From: Streptomyces aurantiacus JA 4570
GTDB taxonomy: Bacteria > Actinomycetota > Actinomycetes > Streptomycetales > Streptomycetaceae
DNA: 53,617 nucleotides
Assembly: GCF_000414115.1 (NCBI RefSeq)
Contig: NZ_AOPZ01000063.1
Coordinates: forward strand, 1 to 53,617
Direction of reading: 5' to 3'
The position numbers and the translations under genes are program-made. Below, piece by piece: positions 1 through 7,133 of the stretch. The notes under the pieces are model-generated. The model was not told the origin of the DNA. It worked only from the letters and a program-made list of their open reading frames with translations, and did not search any database. Position 1 is the first letter of the stretch. Every line of letters begins with the position of its first letter.

Positions 1-737
1 CTGTGTGTGGTGGGTGAGTTAGTGGGGCTCGGAGGGCTTGGAGAGTCGGCCCCTGCCGGGGCCTGGGGTGCGGGGGGAGGGGTCGTACCGGTGCGGGGGG
101 CGAGCGGGGTGAGGTGGGTGCGCGCCCCTGACGGGGCGTGGTACAAACAGCGGGCGATGCTTTGGTGAGCGTTTCGTCTTGTCGGCCTTTCAGCGTGGCG
201 ACGAATTACCATTTCCGGTGACGGCACCACGTAAAACTCAGGTCTGATATCGAGACACGTACAGGCAGTATAGACGAACGCACGCGCCGATCCCCGAGCA
301 CACATCGAATTCCTCATGTCGCCACATGACGCCCCCTCAGGAACACAAAATCTGACTAGCCATCAGACACTCTCTAGTTCCACAAAAAACGTGCTCTCTT
401 CCAATAGTTGAAACACAAGGGGCACCAAAGCAGGAAGGACCCTTTCGGGCCCATTCCTCTCAAAGGTTCGAGAATCTATCGGGATCACGCTTGACTTCTC
501 TGCTCTATTGGACTTGAAGAATTCCCTTGCCTCATAGAGGAGTTCGAGCGTTAATCACCCTTTCCGGTATGTCTCGCTCTACAGCTTCCTGATGCTCGGT
601 CAGGTGGTGGCTTGTTCTTCCCTCATGGTTGGCCTGAATGTGATTGTCTGCCACTGGGATCAAGTGCGATACTTTTATTTGTCAGGAGGTAGCGCTCCTG
701 GCAAGCCAAAAGATCATCAACCGAAAGGAGAGCTGTC
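1..737. other. Non-coding region upstream of the 40-residue peptide gene
   Basis: I see no convincing gene here. The first 160 bases are GC-rich and include a small hairpin (CGCCCC/GGGGCG at 123-138) that could end a gene lying outside the window. Bases 160-640 are clearly lower in GC than the rest of the window, as is common for Streptomyces promoter or junction DNA. Open frames at 592-936 and 623-829 have no ribosome binding site or protein-like composition. A candidate promoter lies at 644-673. Confidence 0.6.
644..673 (+). promoter_or_regulatory. Candidate sigma-70-type promoter for the peptide gene
   Basis: TTGTCT at 644-649 and GATACT at 668-673 are separated by 18 bases and resemble HrdB-type -35 and -10 boxes. 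This would give a leader of about 55-60 bases before the ATG at 738, which follows GAAAGGAG. This is pattern recognition only. Confidence 0.4.
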
Positions 738-860
738 ATGGCTCCCACGTTCGAGAACCTGTTCGTCACCCCGGCGCGTGTGGTCGTCCCGGAGGGCACC
801 GCCCGGTACCAGGAAAAGCCGGAGGGCACCGAGGACCAGGGTCACCGCGACGAGAACTGA
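738..860 (+). CDS. Candidate RiPP precursor peptide, 40 aa
   Basis: The ATG at 738 has a good ribosome binding site (GAAAGGAG, about 7 bases upstream). It encodes 40 residues beginning MAPTFENLF, with a central VVVPEGTARYQEKPEG and an acidic end TEDQGHRDEN. There is no Cys. Its position, directly before a perfect stem-loop and then an asparagine-synthetase-like ligase and an ABC exporter, is how lasso precursors are arranged. It lacks the usual lasso signature: there is no clear Tyr-x-x-Pro leader motif, and no Thr at -2 before Gly with an Asp or Glu 7-9 residues later. It may be a non-lasso RiPP substrate, a divergent lasso precursor or a small regulatory peptide. The coding call is fairly safe; the role is inferred from context. 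Confidence 0.65.
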   Translation: MAPTFENLFVTPARVVVPEGTARYQEKPEGTEDQGHRDEN

Positions 861-882
861 GGTCGCATCACCTCATGAACTG

Positions 883-912
883 GCGGGCCCCGGGATTTAC
901 CCCGGGGCCCGC
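883..912 (+). terminator. Perfect 12-bp stem-loop between peptide and ligase genes
   Basis: GCGGGCCCCGGG (883-894) and CCCGGGGCCCGC (901-912) are exact complements around the loop ATTTAC. There is no U-run. It lies 23 bases after the peptide stop and 23 before the ligase start, so it probably acts as a partial terminator or RNA stabiliser that makes the peptide mRNA more abundant than the enzyme mRNA. A similar element lies between the precursor and cyclase genes of the lasso cluster at 35368-35402. Confidence 0.7.
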
Positions 913-935
913 CCCCTTCGGATGGGAGGCATGTG

Positions 936-2480
936 ATGATCAAGATCTCTGTTTCGCTCCGCGACTTGGCCGGAGAGTGGACCAATTCCGGCGCCCGGTG
1001 GTCCTGCGGCGCGAGTTGGATTGAGCCCTTCGTGCATCCGCTGTTGGAGGTCCTCACGGCGACCGATGGGACGTCGTGGGCGCTGACCGTGCGGGAGCGT
1101 CGGTCGGGAGTGTCCCGGGCCGGTGGTGATCCGCTGGTGATGTCGAGGCGTGGGCTGGAAGCCATGCTCGCTGAGTGGAGGGCGTGGCCGCTGGGGGCGG
1201 TCGTGCTGGTTGTGCGGGCTGACCGGCTCACGGTCAGTGCGGGAGCGGGGGGTGCGGCTCCGCTCCATCTGGTGTCGGCTGGTGGTCGCTTGGTTGCGTC
1301 GTGGGACCTGATGGACCTTCGGTCATTCGTTAGCAGTGAGCGGCTGGTGGGCCGTGAGGTGGCGCGGATTCTGTCGGGGCACTCTCGCTACGGGCACGAC
1401 ACGATGTTCGCGGGCGTTCATCTGCTGACAGTCGGGTCGGTGGCGGACTTCTCGGCGAGCGGGCTGGAGTTGCGGTATCCGGCTGCGGTGGGCCGGGATC
1501 AGCCGCGTGAGCTGGCCGAGGATGCGGACCCGGTAGCCGCGTTCGAGGAACTGCTGGCCTGGGTGTTGGAGCAGCGCCCGATGCGCGCGGACCGCGTGGC
1601 CGTTCAGCTCTCGGGTGGTCAGGACAGTGCCACGGTGGGGCTGTCGCTGGGCGCGCTGTATCCGGATGCGGTCACCGCGTGTGCGATGGAGTTGCCCAGC
1701 GCGGCAGGGGTGCAGCAGATGGAGCGGCGCGCCCTGTTGGCGGGGGCGTGTCGGTTAGCTGGGGACTGCACTGTTTCGGCCTTGGAGTATCTGCCGCTGC
1801 ATCCTGCGGGGGCGCGTCGGGGCGGGCGGTGTTCGGTGTACGAGGAGCCGTATACCGAGCTGCTGGAGGCGTCGTTGGCTGCGGTCGTCGCGCGTGGCGT
1901 GGTCGCCGTGGTCACCGGGTTTGGGGGTGATGAGCTGATGGCGGTTGCGGGCCAGGGCTCGTCGCGTCCAGCTCGGGTGCGGGCGTGGCTGGGTCCGGCG
2001 GCGCGTGAGGCGGAAGCCGAGCGGGACGCGGGGATTGCCCCGGCGACGGCCGTGCCGGAAACGGCGCTGTTGGCGCTGCGTACGGTGAGTGCCCCGATGC
2101 TGCGGGCGGGGGTGTGGCCGGTGGCGCCGCTGACCGATCCGCACATGGTGCGGTTCACGCGTCAGTTGCCGGAGGTGTGGCGGGCGGATAAGGCGCTCAT
2201 GCGGGAGCGGCTCATCCGTCACGGGCTGCCGTCCCGCGTTGTGCGGCCGGTGCTGCGCGAGACCTTCGCGGAGGTCATGGCGACTGCGGTGCACCGCTAC
2301 GCTCCGGCGCTGCTGCGGGACATGGCTGCTGACTCTCCGCTCGTGGACGCCGGGTTCCTCGACGGCCGGGCGCTGTTGGCGGTGGCTGAGGACTGCGAGC
2401 GAGGAGTTCGGGGCGCGGCGGAGCATTCGGCGGTCTACACGCCGATCGCCCTGGATCTCGCGGTGCGGTCCCTTACGTAA
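936..2480 (+). CDS. Asparagine-synthetase-like ATP-dependent amide ligase, 514 aa
   Basis: This belongs to the asparagine synthase (AsnB/McjC-like) superfamily, which adenylates a carboxylate and forms an amide. The PP-loop SGGQDSA lies at residues 226-232, followed by a TGFGGDEL motif typical of the synthase domain. The N-terminal half corresponds to the glutaminase-like domain but has no Cys at position 2, so it should not release ammonia from glutamine; a substrate amine is the likely nucleophile, as in lasso cyclases. The C-terminal signature (ADKALMRERL, then RETF) differs from the KPLL/SKGSF pattern of the lasso cyclase at 33602-35344, so it is a different clade. I prefer the ATG at 936, six bases after GGGAGG; GTG at 933 is an alternative. 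It probably acts on the peptide encoded at 738-860. Confidence 0.85.
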   Translation: MIKISVSLRDLAGEWTNSGARWSCGASWIEPFVHPLLEVLTATDGTSWALTVRERRSGVSRAGGDPLVMSRRGLEAMLAEWRAWPLGAVVLVVRADRLTVSAGAGGAAPLHLVSAGGRLVASWDLMDLRSFVSSERLVGREVARILSGHSRYGHDTMFAGVHLLTVGSVADFSASGLELRYPAAVGRDQPRELAEDADPVAAFEELLAWVLEQRPMRADRVAVQLSGGQDSATVGLSLGALYPDAVTACAMELPSAAGVQQMERRALLAGACRLAGDCTVSALEYLPLHPAGARRGGRCSVYEEPYTELLEASLAAVVARGVVAVVTGFGGDELMAVAGQGSSRPARVRAWLGPAAREAEAERDAGIAPATAVPETALLALRTVSAPMLRAGVWPVAPLTDPHMVRFTRQLPEVWRADKALMRERLIRHGLPSRVVRPVLRETFAEVMATAVHRYAPALLRDMAADSPLVDAGFLDGRALLAVAEDCERGVRGAAEHSAVYTPIALDLAVRSLT

Positions 2481-2490
2481 GGGGGCTCAC

Positions 2491-2524
2491 GGGGTGCTCG
2501 CCCGGTCGGACGGGCGAGCACCCC
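2491..2524 (+). terminator. Strong intrinsic-type terminator after the ligase gene
   Basis: GGGGTGCTCGCCCG (2491-2504) and CGGGCGAGCACCCC (2511-2524) form a perfect 14-bp stem with loop GTCGGA, starting 10 bases past the ligase stop. No U-run follows, which is usual in Streptomyces. It implies that the exporter at 2952 is transcribed separately or by read-through. Confidence 0.8.
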
Positions 2525-2560
2525 TGACCGGGGGGGGCGGTGCGGAGCAGCGCAGCATCT

Positions 2561-2658
2561 CGCCGCGTGAGCGGCGGCCGATGGCGGGCGCGGAGCGCAC
2601 GGCGAGGCGATCTGTGCGGCGCGGAGCGCCGCAGCACCGGACCGCCGCGTAGCGGCGG
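2561..2658. repeat. Array of small GC-rich hairpins in the 2481-2951 intergenic region
   Basis: The 471-base gap between ligase and exporter holds no convincing gene. After the terminator come at least three neighbouring mini-palindromes of related sequence: CGCCGC/GCGGCG (2561-2576), TGCGGCGC/GCGCCGCA (2615-2633) and CCGCCGC/GCGGCGG (2642-2658), each with a 3-4 base loop. The words GCGGAGC and GCGCAGC recur through 2541-2760. It looks like a REP-like or structured-RNA element. The role is unknown. Confidence 0.5.
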
Positions 2659-2951
2659 CGCGTCGTGACTGCGGAGCAGGCCGCGCGCAAGAAACGGGGC
2701 GCGGGGGCCGTGCCGCGCGCTGCGCTGCGCGTCTGGGCAGCGCTCCACCGGCAAGCCGCTGCGTGGCCTGCTCCCTTGGGGCACGGAGCTCCCGGACTCC
2801 TGCTCGCGGAGGTTGGGGTCGGCTGCCGAGTCCGGCCAACTGCGCGCACCAGGCGGCCGTACTTCGGCTCCCTTGGCCCCGTTGATGTAGGCGCCGGGTG
2901 AAGCCCGGATCTGTGTGTTCGGGCACCGACGAGACGACAGGATGAGGATCG

Positions 2952-4895
2952 ATGACTACTTCTTCGCAGGAACCTGCCGGTGCGCCTCAGACCGTGGCAG
3001 CGCCTGTGATGCGGCTGCGCTCGGATCCCTACGCCGAGGCGTCGGCGCGCATGACGACCTGGTCCATGGCGGCCCGGGTCCCTCGTACGGTGCGGGCCGC
3101 GCTGCGCCTGGGCTGGCGTACGGACCGGCGGGCTGTGGTGCTGTGGCTGGGCAGTCAGGTGCTCGCGGCTGCGGCCTCGGCCGGCGTCCTGGCGGCCACC
3201 GGTCGTTTGCTGCAGACCCTGCTGCCCGCCGGCAGTCAGGAGGGAGCCGTGGACGGCGCGGTACTGCGCGGGGCTCTGTCGACCGGGCTGGTGCTGGCCG
3301 GCGCCCTGGCCGTCAGGTACGGCCTGAATGCCACGGCGCAGCTGGCGGCCGCGCGGCTGGCGCCGAAAGTGGCGCGGGAGGCCGACCTCGAGGTGTTGGA
3401 CGCTGCCGCTGGGGTGGAGCTGATGGCCTACGAGGATCCCGGCTTCGAGGATGCGCTCGAGGCGGCCGACAAAGGGGCGAATGCCACGCGCGAGTTGGTG
3501 ATGGCGGCGCAGGCCCTGATCGCGGCAGCGGCGACGCTGGCGGGCTCGGCTGCCTACCTGGGCGTCCTGCATCCGGCGCTGCTGCCGCTGCTGGTGCTGG
3601 CGGTCGTCCCGCGGGGCTGGGGGGCGATCCGGGCCGCGCGGGTCGAACACGCGGCGGCGCACCGCATGCTGTCGGACAGCCGGCTCCGCAGTGTGTGGCG
3701 TTCCTACACCGCGGGCCGGGCCAGTGCGGACGAGGTGCGGGCCTCGACGATGGCCGACTTCCTGCTGGGCCGCTACCGGGCGGTGTCGCAGCGGCTGGAG
3801 GCCGAGGACCTGGCCGCGGCGCGGCAGGCGATGACGGTGCGGTGGCTCGGCGACGGCGGTGCCGCGCTGGGCTTGTGCCTGACCTGGGCCGCGCTGTTGT
3901 GGTTCGCGGTCGAGGGGGTGTTGCCGGCGGCAGCGGTGGGTGCGGCCGTCGTGGGCGTGCGGTCCTGCGCGGGGGCGCTGGATGCGTGGGTGCGCGCGGG
4001 GGCCCAGCTGTTTCGAACGGCGCTGTACCTGGAGGACTGGGCCGGGTTCCTGCGGCGCGCGGCCGAGCTGCGCGCCGTGCGCGGGCCGGCCGTGGTCGGG
4101 CCGGGCGGACCGGACGTGATCCGTGCGCGGCAGGTCAGCTTCACCTACCCCGGAGCTGCGGCACCTGCTGTGCACGGGGTGGACGTGGCACTGAGGCGGG
4201 GCGAGGTGGTGGCGCTGGTCGGGGAGAACGGCTCGGGCAAGACCACCTTGTCGAAGCTGCTCACCGGGCTGTACCTGCCGGGTACGGGGTCGGTGTCCTG
4301 GGACGGGGTGGACCTGGTCGGCGCGGATCCGCGGCGGGTGTGGCAGCAGGTGGGAGTGGTGCCACAGCAGTACACGCGCTGGCCGATGACGCTGCGGGAC
4401 AACATCACCCTGGGGCAGGACCGCGGTGGCCGGGAGGCCGAGCATGCGGTAGCCGCGGCCGCCGAGGCCGCCGGCGCCCGCCAGTTGGCCGACGCGTTGC
4501 CGGATGGGTGGCAGACGCTGCTGGCCCGCTCGTGGTGGGGAGGGCAGGACCTGTCCGGCGGGCAGTGGCAGCGCATCGCGATCGCGCGCGCGTTCTTCCG
4601 GAACGCGCCGGTGCTCGTCCTGGACGAGCCGACCTCCGCGCTGGACGCGCGCGCCGAGCACCACGTCTTTCAGCGGCTGCGCCGCCTGGCGGCCGGGCGC
4701 ACCACAGTGTTCGTCACGCACCGGCTGGCCAACGTGCGCCTGGCCGACCGCATCATCGTCCTGGAGAGCGGACGGATCGTCGAGGAAGGGGACTTCGACT
4801 CCCTGCTCGCGGCCGGCGGGCTGTTCGCCGAGCTGTACAAGCTGCAGCAGGATGATCCCGTTGCATCGCTCAAGGAGGAGGAACTCTCATCGTGA
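2952..4895 (+). CDS. ABC exporter, fused membrane and ATPase domains, 647 aa
   Basis: A type I half-exporter with a hydrophobic membrane domain (about residues 45-370) followed by an ATPase domain. Walker A GENGSGKT lies at residues 424-431, followed by the signature LSGGQWQR and Walker B VLVLDEP. There is no N-terminal peptidase domain, so it would export an already processed peptide. It closely resembles the lasso-cluster exporter at 30843-32735: both carry RLGWRTDRRAVV near the start and the same WWGGxDLSGGQWQR block, so the two are paralogues. The downstream gene overlaps its stop codon (GTGA). The likely cargo is the product of the 738-860 / 936-2480 pair. Confidence 0.9.
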   Translation: MTTSSQEPAGAPQTVAAPVMRLRSDPYAEASARMTTWSMAARVPRTVRAALRLGWRTDRRAVVLWLGSQVLAAAASAGVLAATGRLLQTLLPAGSQEGAVDGAVLRGALSTGLVLAGALAVRYGLNATAQLAAARLAPKVAREADLEVLDAAAGVELMAYEDPGFEDALEAADKGANATRELVMAAQALIAAAATLAGSAAYLGVLHPALLPLLVLAVVPRGWGAIRAARVEHAAAHRMLSDSRLRSVWRSYTAGRASADEVRASTMADFLLGRYRAVSQRLEAEDLAAARQAMTVRWLGDGGAALGLCLTWAALLWFAVEGVLPAAAVGAAVVGVRSCAGALDAWVRAGAQLFRTALYLEDWAGFLRRAAELRAVRGPAVVGPGGPDVIRARQVSFTYPGAAAPAVHGVDVALRRGEVVALVGENGSGKTTLSKLLTGLYLPGTGSVSWDGVDLVGADPRRVWQQVGVVPQQYTRWPMTLRDNITLGQDRGGREAEHAVAAAAEAAGARQLADALPDGWQTLLARSWWGGQDLSGGQWQRIAIARAFFRNAPVLVLDEPTSALDARAEHHVFQRLRRLAAGRTTVFVTHRLANVRLADRIIVLESGRIVEEGDFDSLLAAGGLFAELYKLQQDDPVASLKEEELSS

Positions 4896-5647
4896 TCCGC
4901 GCCGGCCGCGACCGTCAGGTCCGCAGGCTTGCCGACCTCGCCGCGAAGGCGGGGAAGACGGCGAAGTCGTTCAGCAACCAGAAGCTGCACCAGGTGCCCG
5001 GGCACCCCAAGCCGATCAGTTCTCCCGAGGCGCGGGTGCTGCTGTGGGACGGTGAGCAGGTCGACGCCTTCCACGCGGGCAAGCCCGTGCCGGCCTTGCC
5101 GACGAAGGAGAGCCGGGGTGATCTCCTGGACCGTAACGAGGCCGCCGAGTTGGCGGGCGTGGAGCCGCGGACGTGGGACCGGTATGGGAACCTGCCGCGC
5201 ATGCGGCCGCGCCCGGACCCCGTCGTCGTGGCGGGGGTGGACCACTGGCGCCGCGGCGAGGTCCTGGACTGGCTCGCCGACCGCCCTGGCCCCGGGTCCT
5301 CCCCCGGCCGGCCCGTCGGCAGCCGCGAGGCGGCGCCTCGCAGCAGCATCGCCCCGCGGGCGGCACGGTTGTTGGAGCGCGAGCCGGCCATCACCGCCGC
5401 CGCGGCGGCGGCCGAGCTGAGCGTCACCGTCGACACCGCCCAGCGCGCCCTCGCCCGGGCCCGAGCAGACGCGGTACGCCGGCTACTTCAGGATGATGCC
5501 GAGTTGACCGCCGAAGGGATTCGCCAACGCCTCGGGTACCCGCTGTGGGCAGCCGAACGCACCTTGAAAGCAGCGAAGGAAGCGTCTGAAGGATCTGCTG
5601 CAGGCGGCCGGCCCACGAACACGTCGGTCCGCGGGGAGCAGGGTTAG
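4892..5647 (+). CDS. Putative DNA-binding protein with MerR/excisionase-like helices, 251 aa
   Basis: It starts at GTG overlapping the exporter stop (GTGA), after AAGGAGGAGG. Residues about 30-70 (GHPKPISSPEARVLLWDGEQ) and 80-130 (RNEAAELAGVEPRTWDRYG, later RRGEVLDWLADR) both look like AlpA/excisionase-type winged helices, in which a Trp-rich wing follows the recognition helix. The C-terminal third (about 150-235) is Ala/Arg-rich and helical. Such proteins are common on actinomycete mobile elements. Translational coupling to the exporter suggests control of this locus, but a target cannot be read from sequence. Nothing resembling a clear terminator was seen in 5648-5864. Confidence 0.6.
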   Translation: MIRAGRDRQVRRLADLAAKAGKTAKSFSNQKLHQVPGHPKPISSPEARVLLWDGEQVDAFHAGKPVPALPTKESRGDLLDRNEAAELAGVEPRTWDRYGNLPRMRPRPDPVVVAGVDHWRRGEVLDWLADRPGPGSSPGRPVGSREAAPRSSIAPRAARLLEREPAITAAAAAAELSVTVDTAQRALARARADAVRRLLQDDAELTAEGIRQRLGYPLWAAERTLKAAKEASEGSAAGGRPTNTSVRGEQG

Positions 5648-5864
5648 CAGCCCTCCCAACCGGCCGCCGCTGAGGCGCCTGGCCGCCAAGGCGATCATCA
5701 CACCCAAAGCCAAACGCCCACACCACACTAACCCTGATCAGTCACCTGGCCGCTTGAGAGGCCCACGCTGGACTCTTGTGGCCAACTCGTACACCGTCGA
5801 GGGAAGCGTGGTGCTGGCCGCATCGCCTCAGTGCCCATGAAGTCCGAGTGGTCGGGCACGGCCA

Positions 5865-6860
5865 TCACCTTGGCAGCTCCGTGTCGAAGAACTTGACTAC
5901 CGAGGTAACCAGCATGAGGGCATACACAGCGTTGATGCGTGAGTATTGGTTCCGGGAGACGCCGTGTGTGCTGGGGTGGCGGCCGAACGTGCGTGGGATC
6001 GGGTCGCCATTCTTGGGGTAGTACTTGGCGTGTGCGTACCAGACCGGTGCGAAAACACAGGCCACCTTGAACTTGTAGTCATCCAGCTTGAACTTGATTC
6101 CCTTGGACTTGAAATCATTGTTCGTGAGTGCAAGGCGCGTGGCCTTGTCGAAGTAGCGCTGGAGCACAGAGTCGAGCAGATTGGTGGCCAGGGCCTGGGC
6201 CGGATTGATGTGACCGGCGCGCAGGGCTTCCACGACGTCCAGGGCGAAGCTGCGGGCATCCTGCAGGGCCGGGTGCTCGACGTCCTCGAGAATGGTTTCG
6301 CAGTCGTTGGTGATGCCCTTCCAGCGCCGACCGACCGTGCGCCGGCGGGCGGCGGCATCCGGCGCATCCAGCAGGGCACGCACCGTCTCCGGTCCGGGCA
6401 CCCACATGAGCGGAATGCCTTCCTCTACCAAGAGCTTCTCCAGGTCGTCGATCCCGGGGGCAGCTTCACGCAGGTTCTCCGGGTAAAGCCGCCTAATGGT
6501 GTCGCCGACCGACGCGAGGACGTCGTGCCACGGCGGCCGATAGGTCTCGGTGAACGGCTGCAATGCACGACGGACCGTGTCGTTGAAACCGGTCAGGGCA
6601 GCCATCTGCCTGCGTAGCCTGTCTGCCGCAGTTGTCATTGGGAATACCGAGGGGGGAACGCCAATCCGCGGGAGATAGGGACGCATTTGCATCAAGGGCG
6701 ATTCAGCAAGCATCTTGCTGATCCACGTGTTCTGGGCAGGCGTATAGCCCTGGAAAGGCTTGAACGTCGCCGTAAAGAATCGCGACAGATCAATGAGCGC
6801 TCTGTCGTCCTCCGACGGCTCCTGGTCTTGGGACTCCTCGGGATCCTCACTGTCTGTCAT
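5865..6860 (-). CDS. HEPN-like protein, possible ribonuclease effector, 331 aa
   Basis: The N-terminus MTDSEDPEESQDQEPSEDD is acidic; the rest is mostly helical. Near the C-terminus the segment TFGRHPSTHGVSRNQYSRIN contains Arg294-x4-His299, matching the R-x4-6-H motif of HEPN ribonucleases in the context 'RHxxxHG' that recurs in abortive-infection and tRNA-cleaving HEPN proteins. A hydrophobic helix (ALMLVTSVV) follows, as in those domains. The ATG at 6860 fits the composition but has only a weak ribosome binding site. The KAP NTPase gene lies upstream on the same strand, 273 bases away (6861-7133, nothing seen). Together they could be a sensor/effector pair. Overall family not recognised; the HEPN call is an inference from one motif. 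Confidence 0.5.
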   Translation of the reverse strand: MTDSEDPEESQDQEPSEDDRALIDLSRFFTATFKPFQGYTPAQNTWISKMLAESPLMQMRPYLPRIGVPPSVFPMTTAADRLRRQMAALTGFNDTVRRALQPFTETYRPPWHDVLASVGDTIRRLYPENLREAAPGIDDLEKLLVEEGIPLMWVPGPETVRALLDAPDAAARRRTVGRRWKGITNDCETILEDVEHPALQDARSFALDVVEALRAGHINPAQALATNLLDSVLQRYFDKATRLALTNNDFKSKGIKFKLDDYKFKVACVFAPVWYAHAKYYPKNGDPIPRTFGRHPSTHGVSRNQYSRINAVYALMLVTSVVKFFDTELPR

Positions 6861-7133
6861 GACCCGATCGTCCCACGCAACAACACCGCCTCGGGGGAAG
6901 CATTTTGCCCCGGAGTCTCGGTTGGCCTGCGGCCGCCACGGAGGGCATCGACGGTCAGGCCGATCCAGGGAACCCCGTTGAGCGGGCAGGCATGCCCAGC
7001 GACCTCGCCGAGGAGCACCCGACAAGCGGCGATGCCTCAGGCCCACGCGTGGCAGATGAGACAGAGCTGCCAGGCAGGCCGGGGGTTGCTACTGGGCTGA
7101 GGGCTGCTGCTCCCCGTGGCCGTGCCCGCATCG

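Noticed and set aside
2487..4721. Long minus-strand open frame opposite the first exporter, and a plus-strand frame at 2915-4855
   Set aside because: Both are Arg/Pro/Gly-rich shadows of the ABC exporter at 2952-4895, which has all expected motifs.
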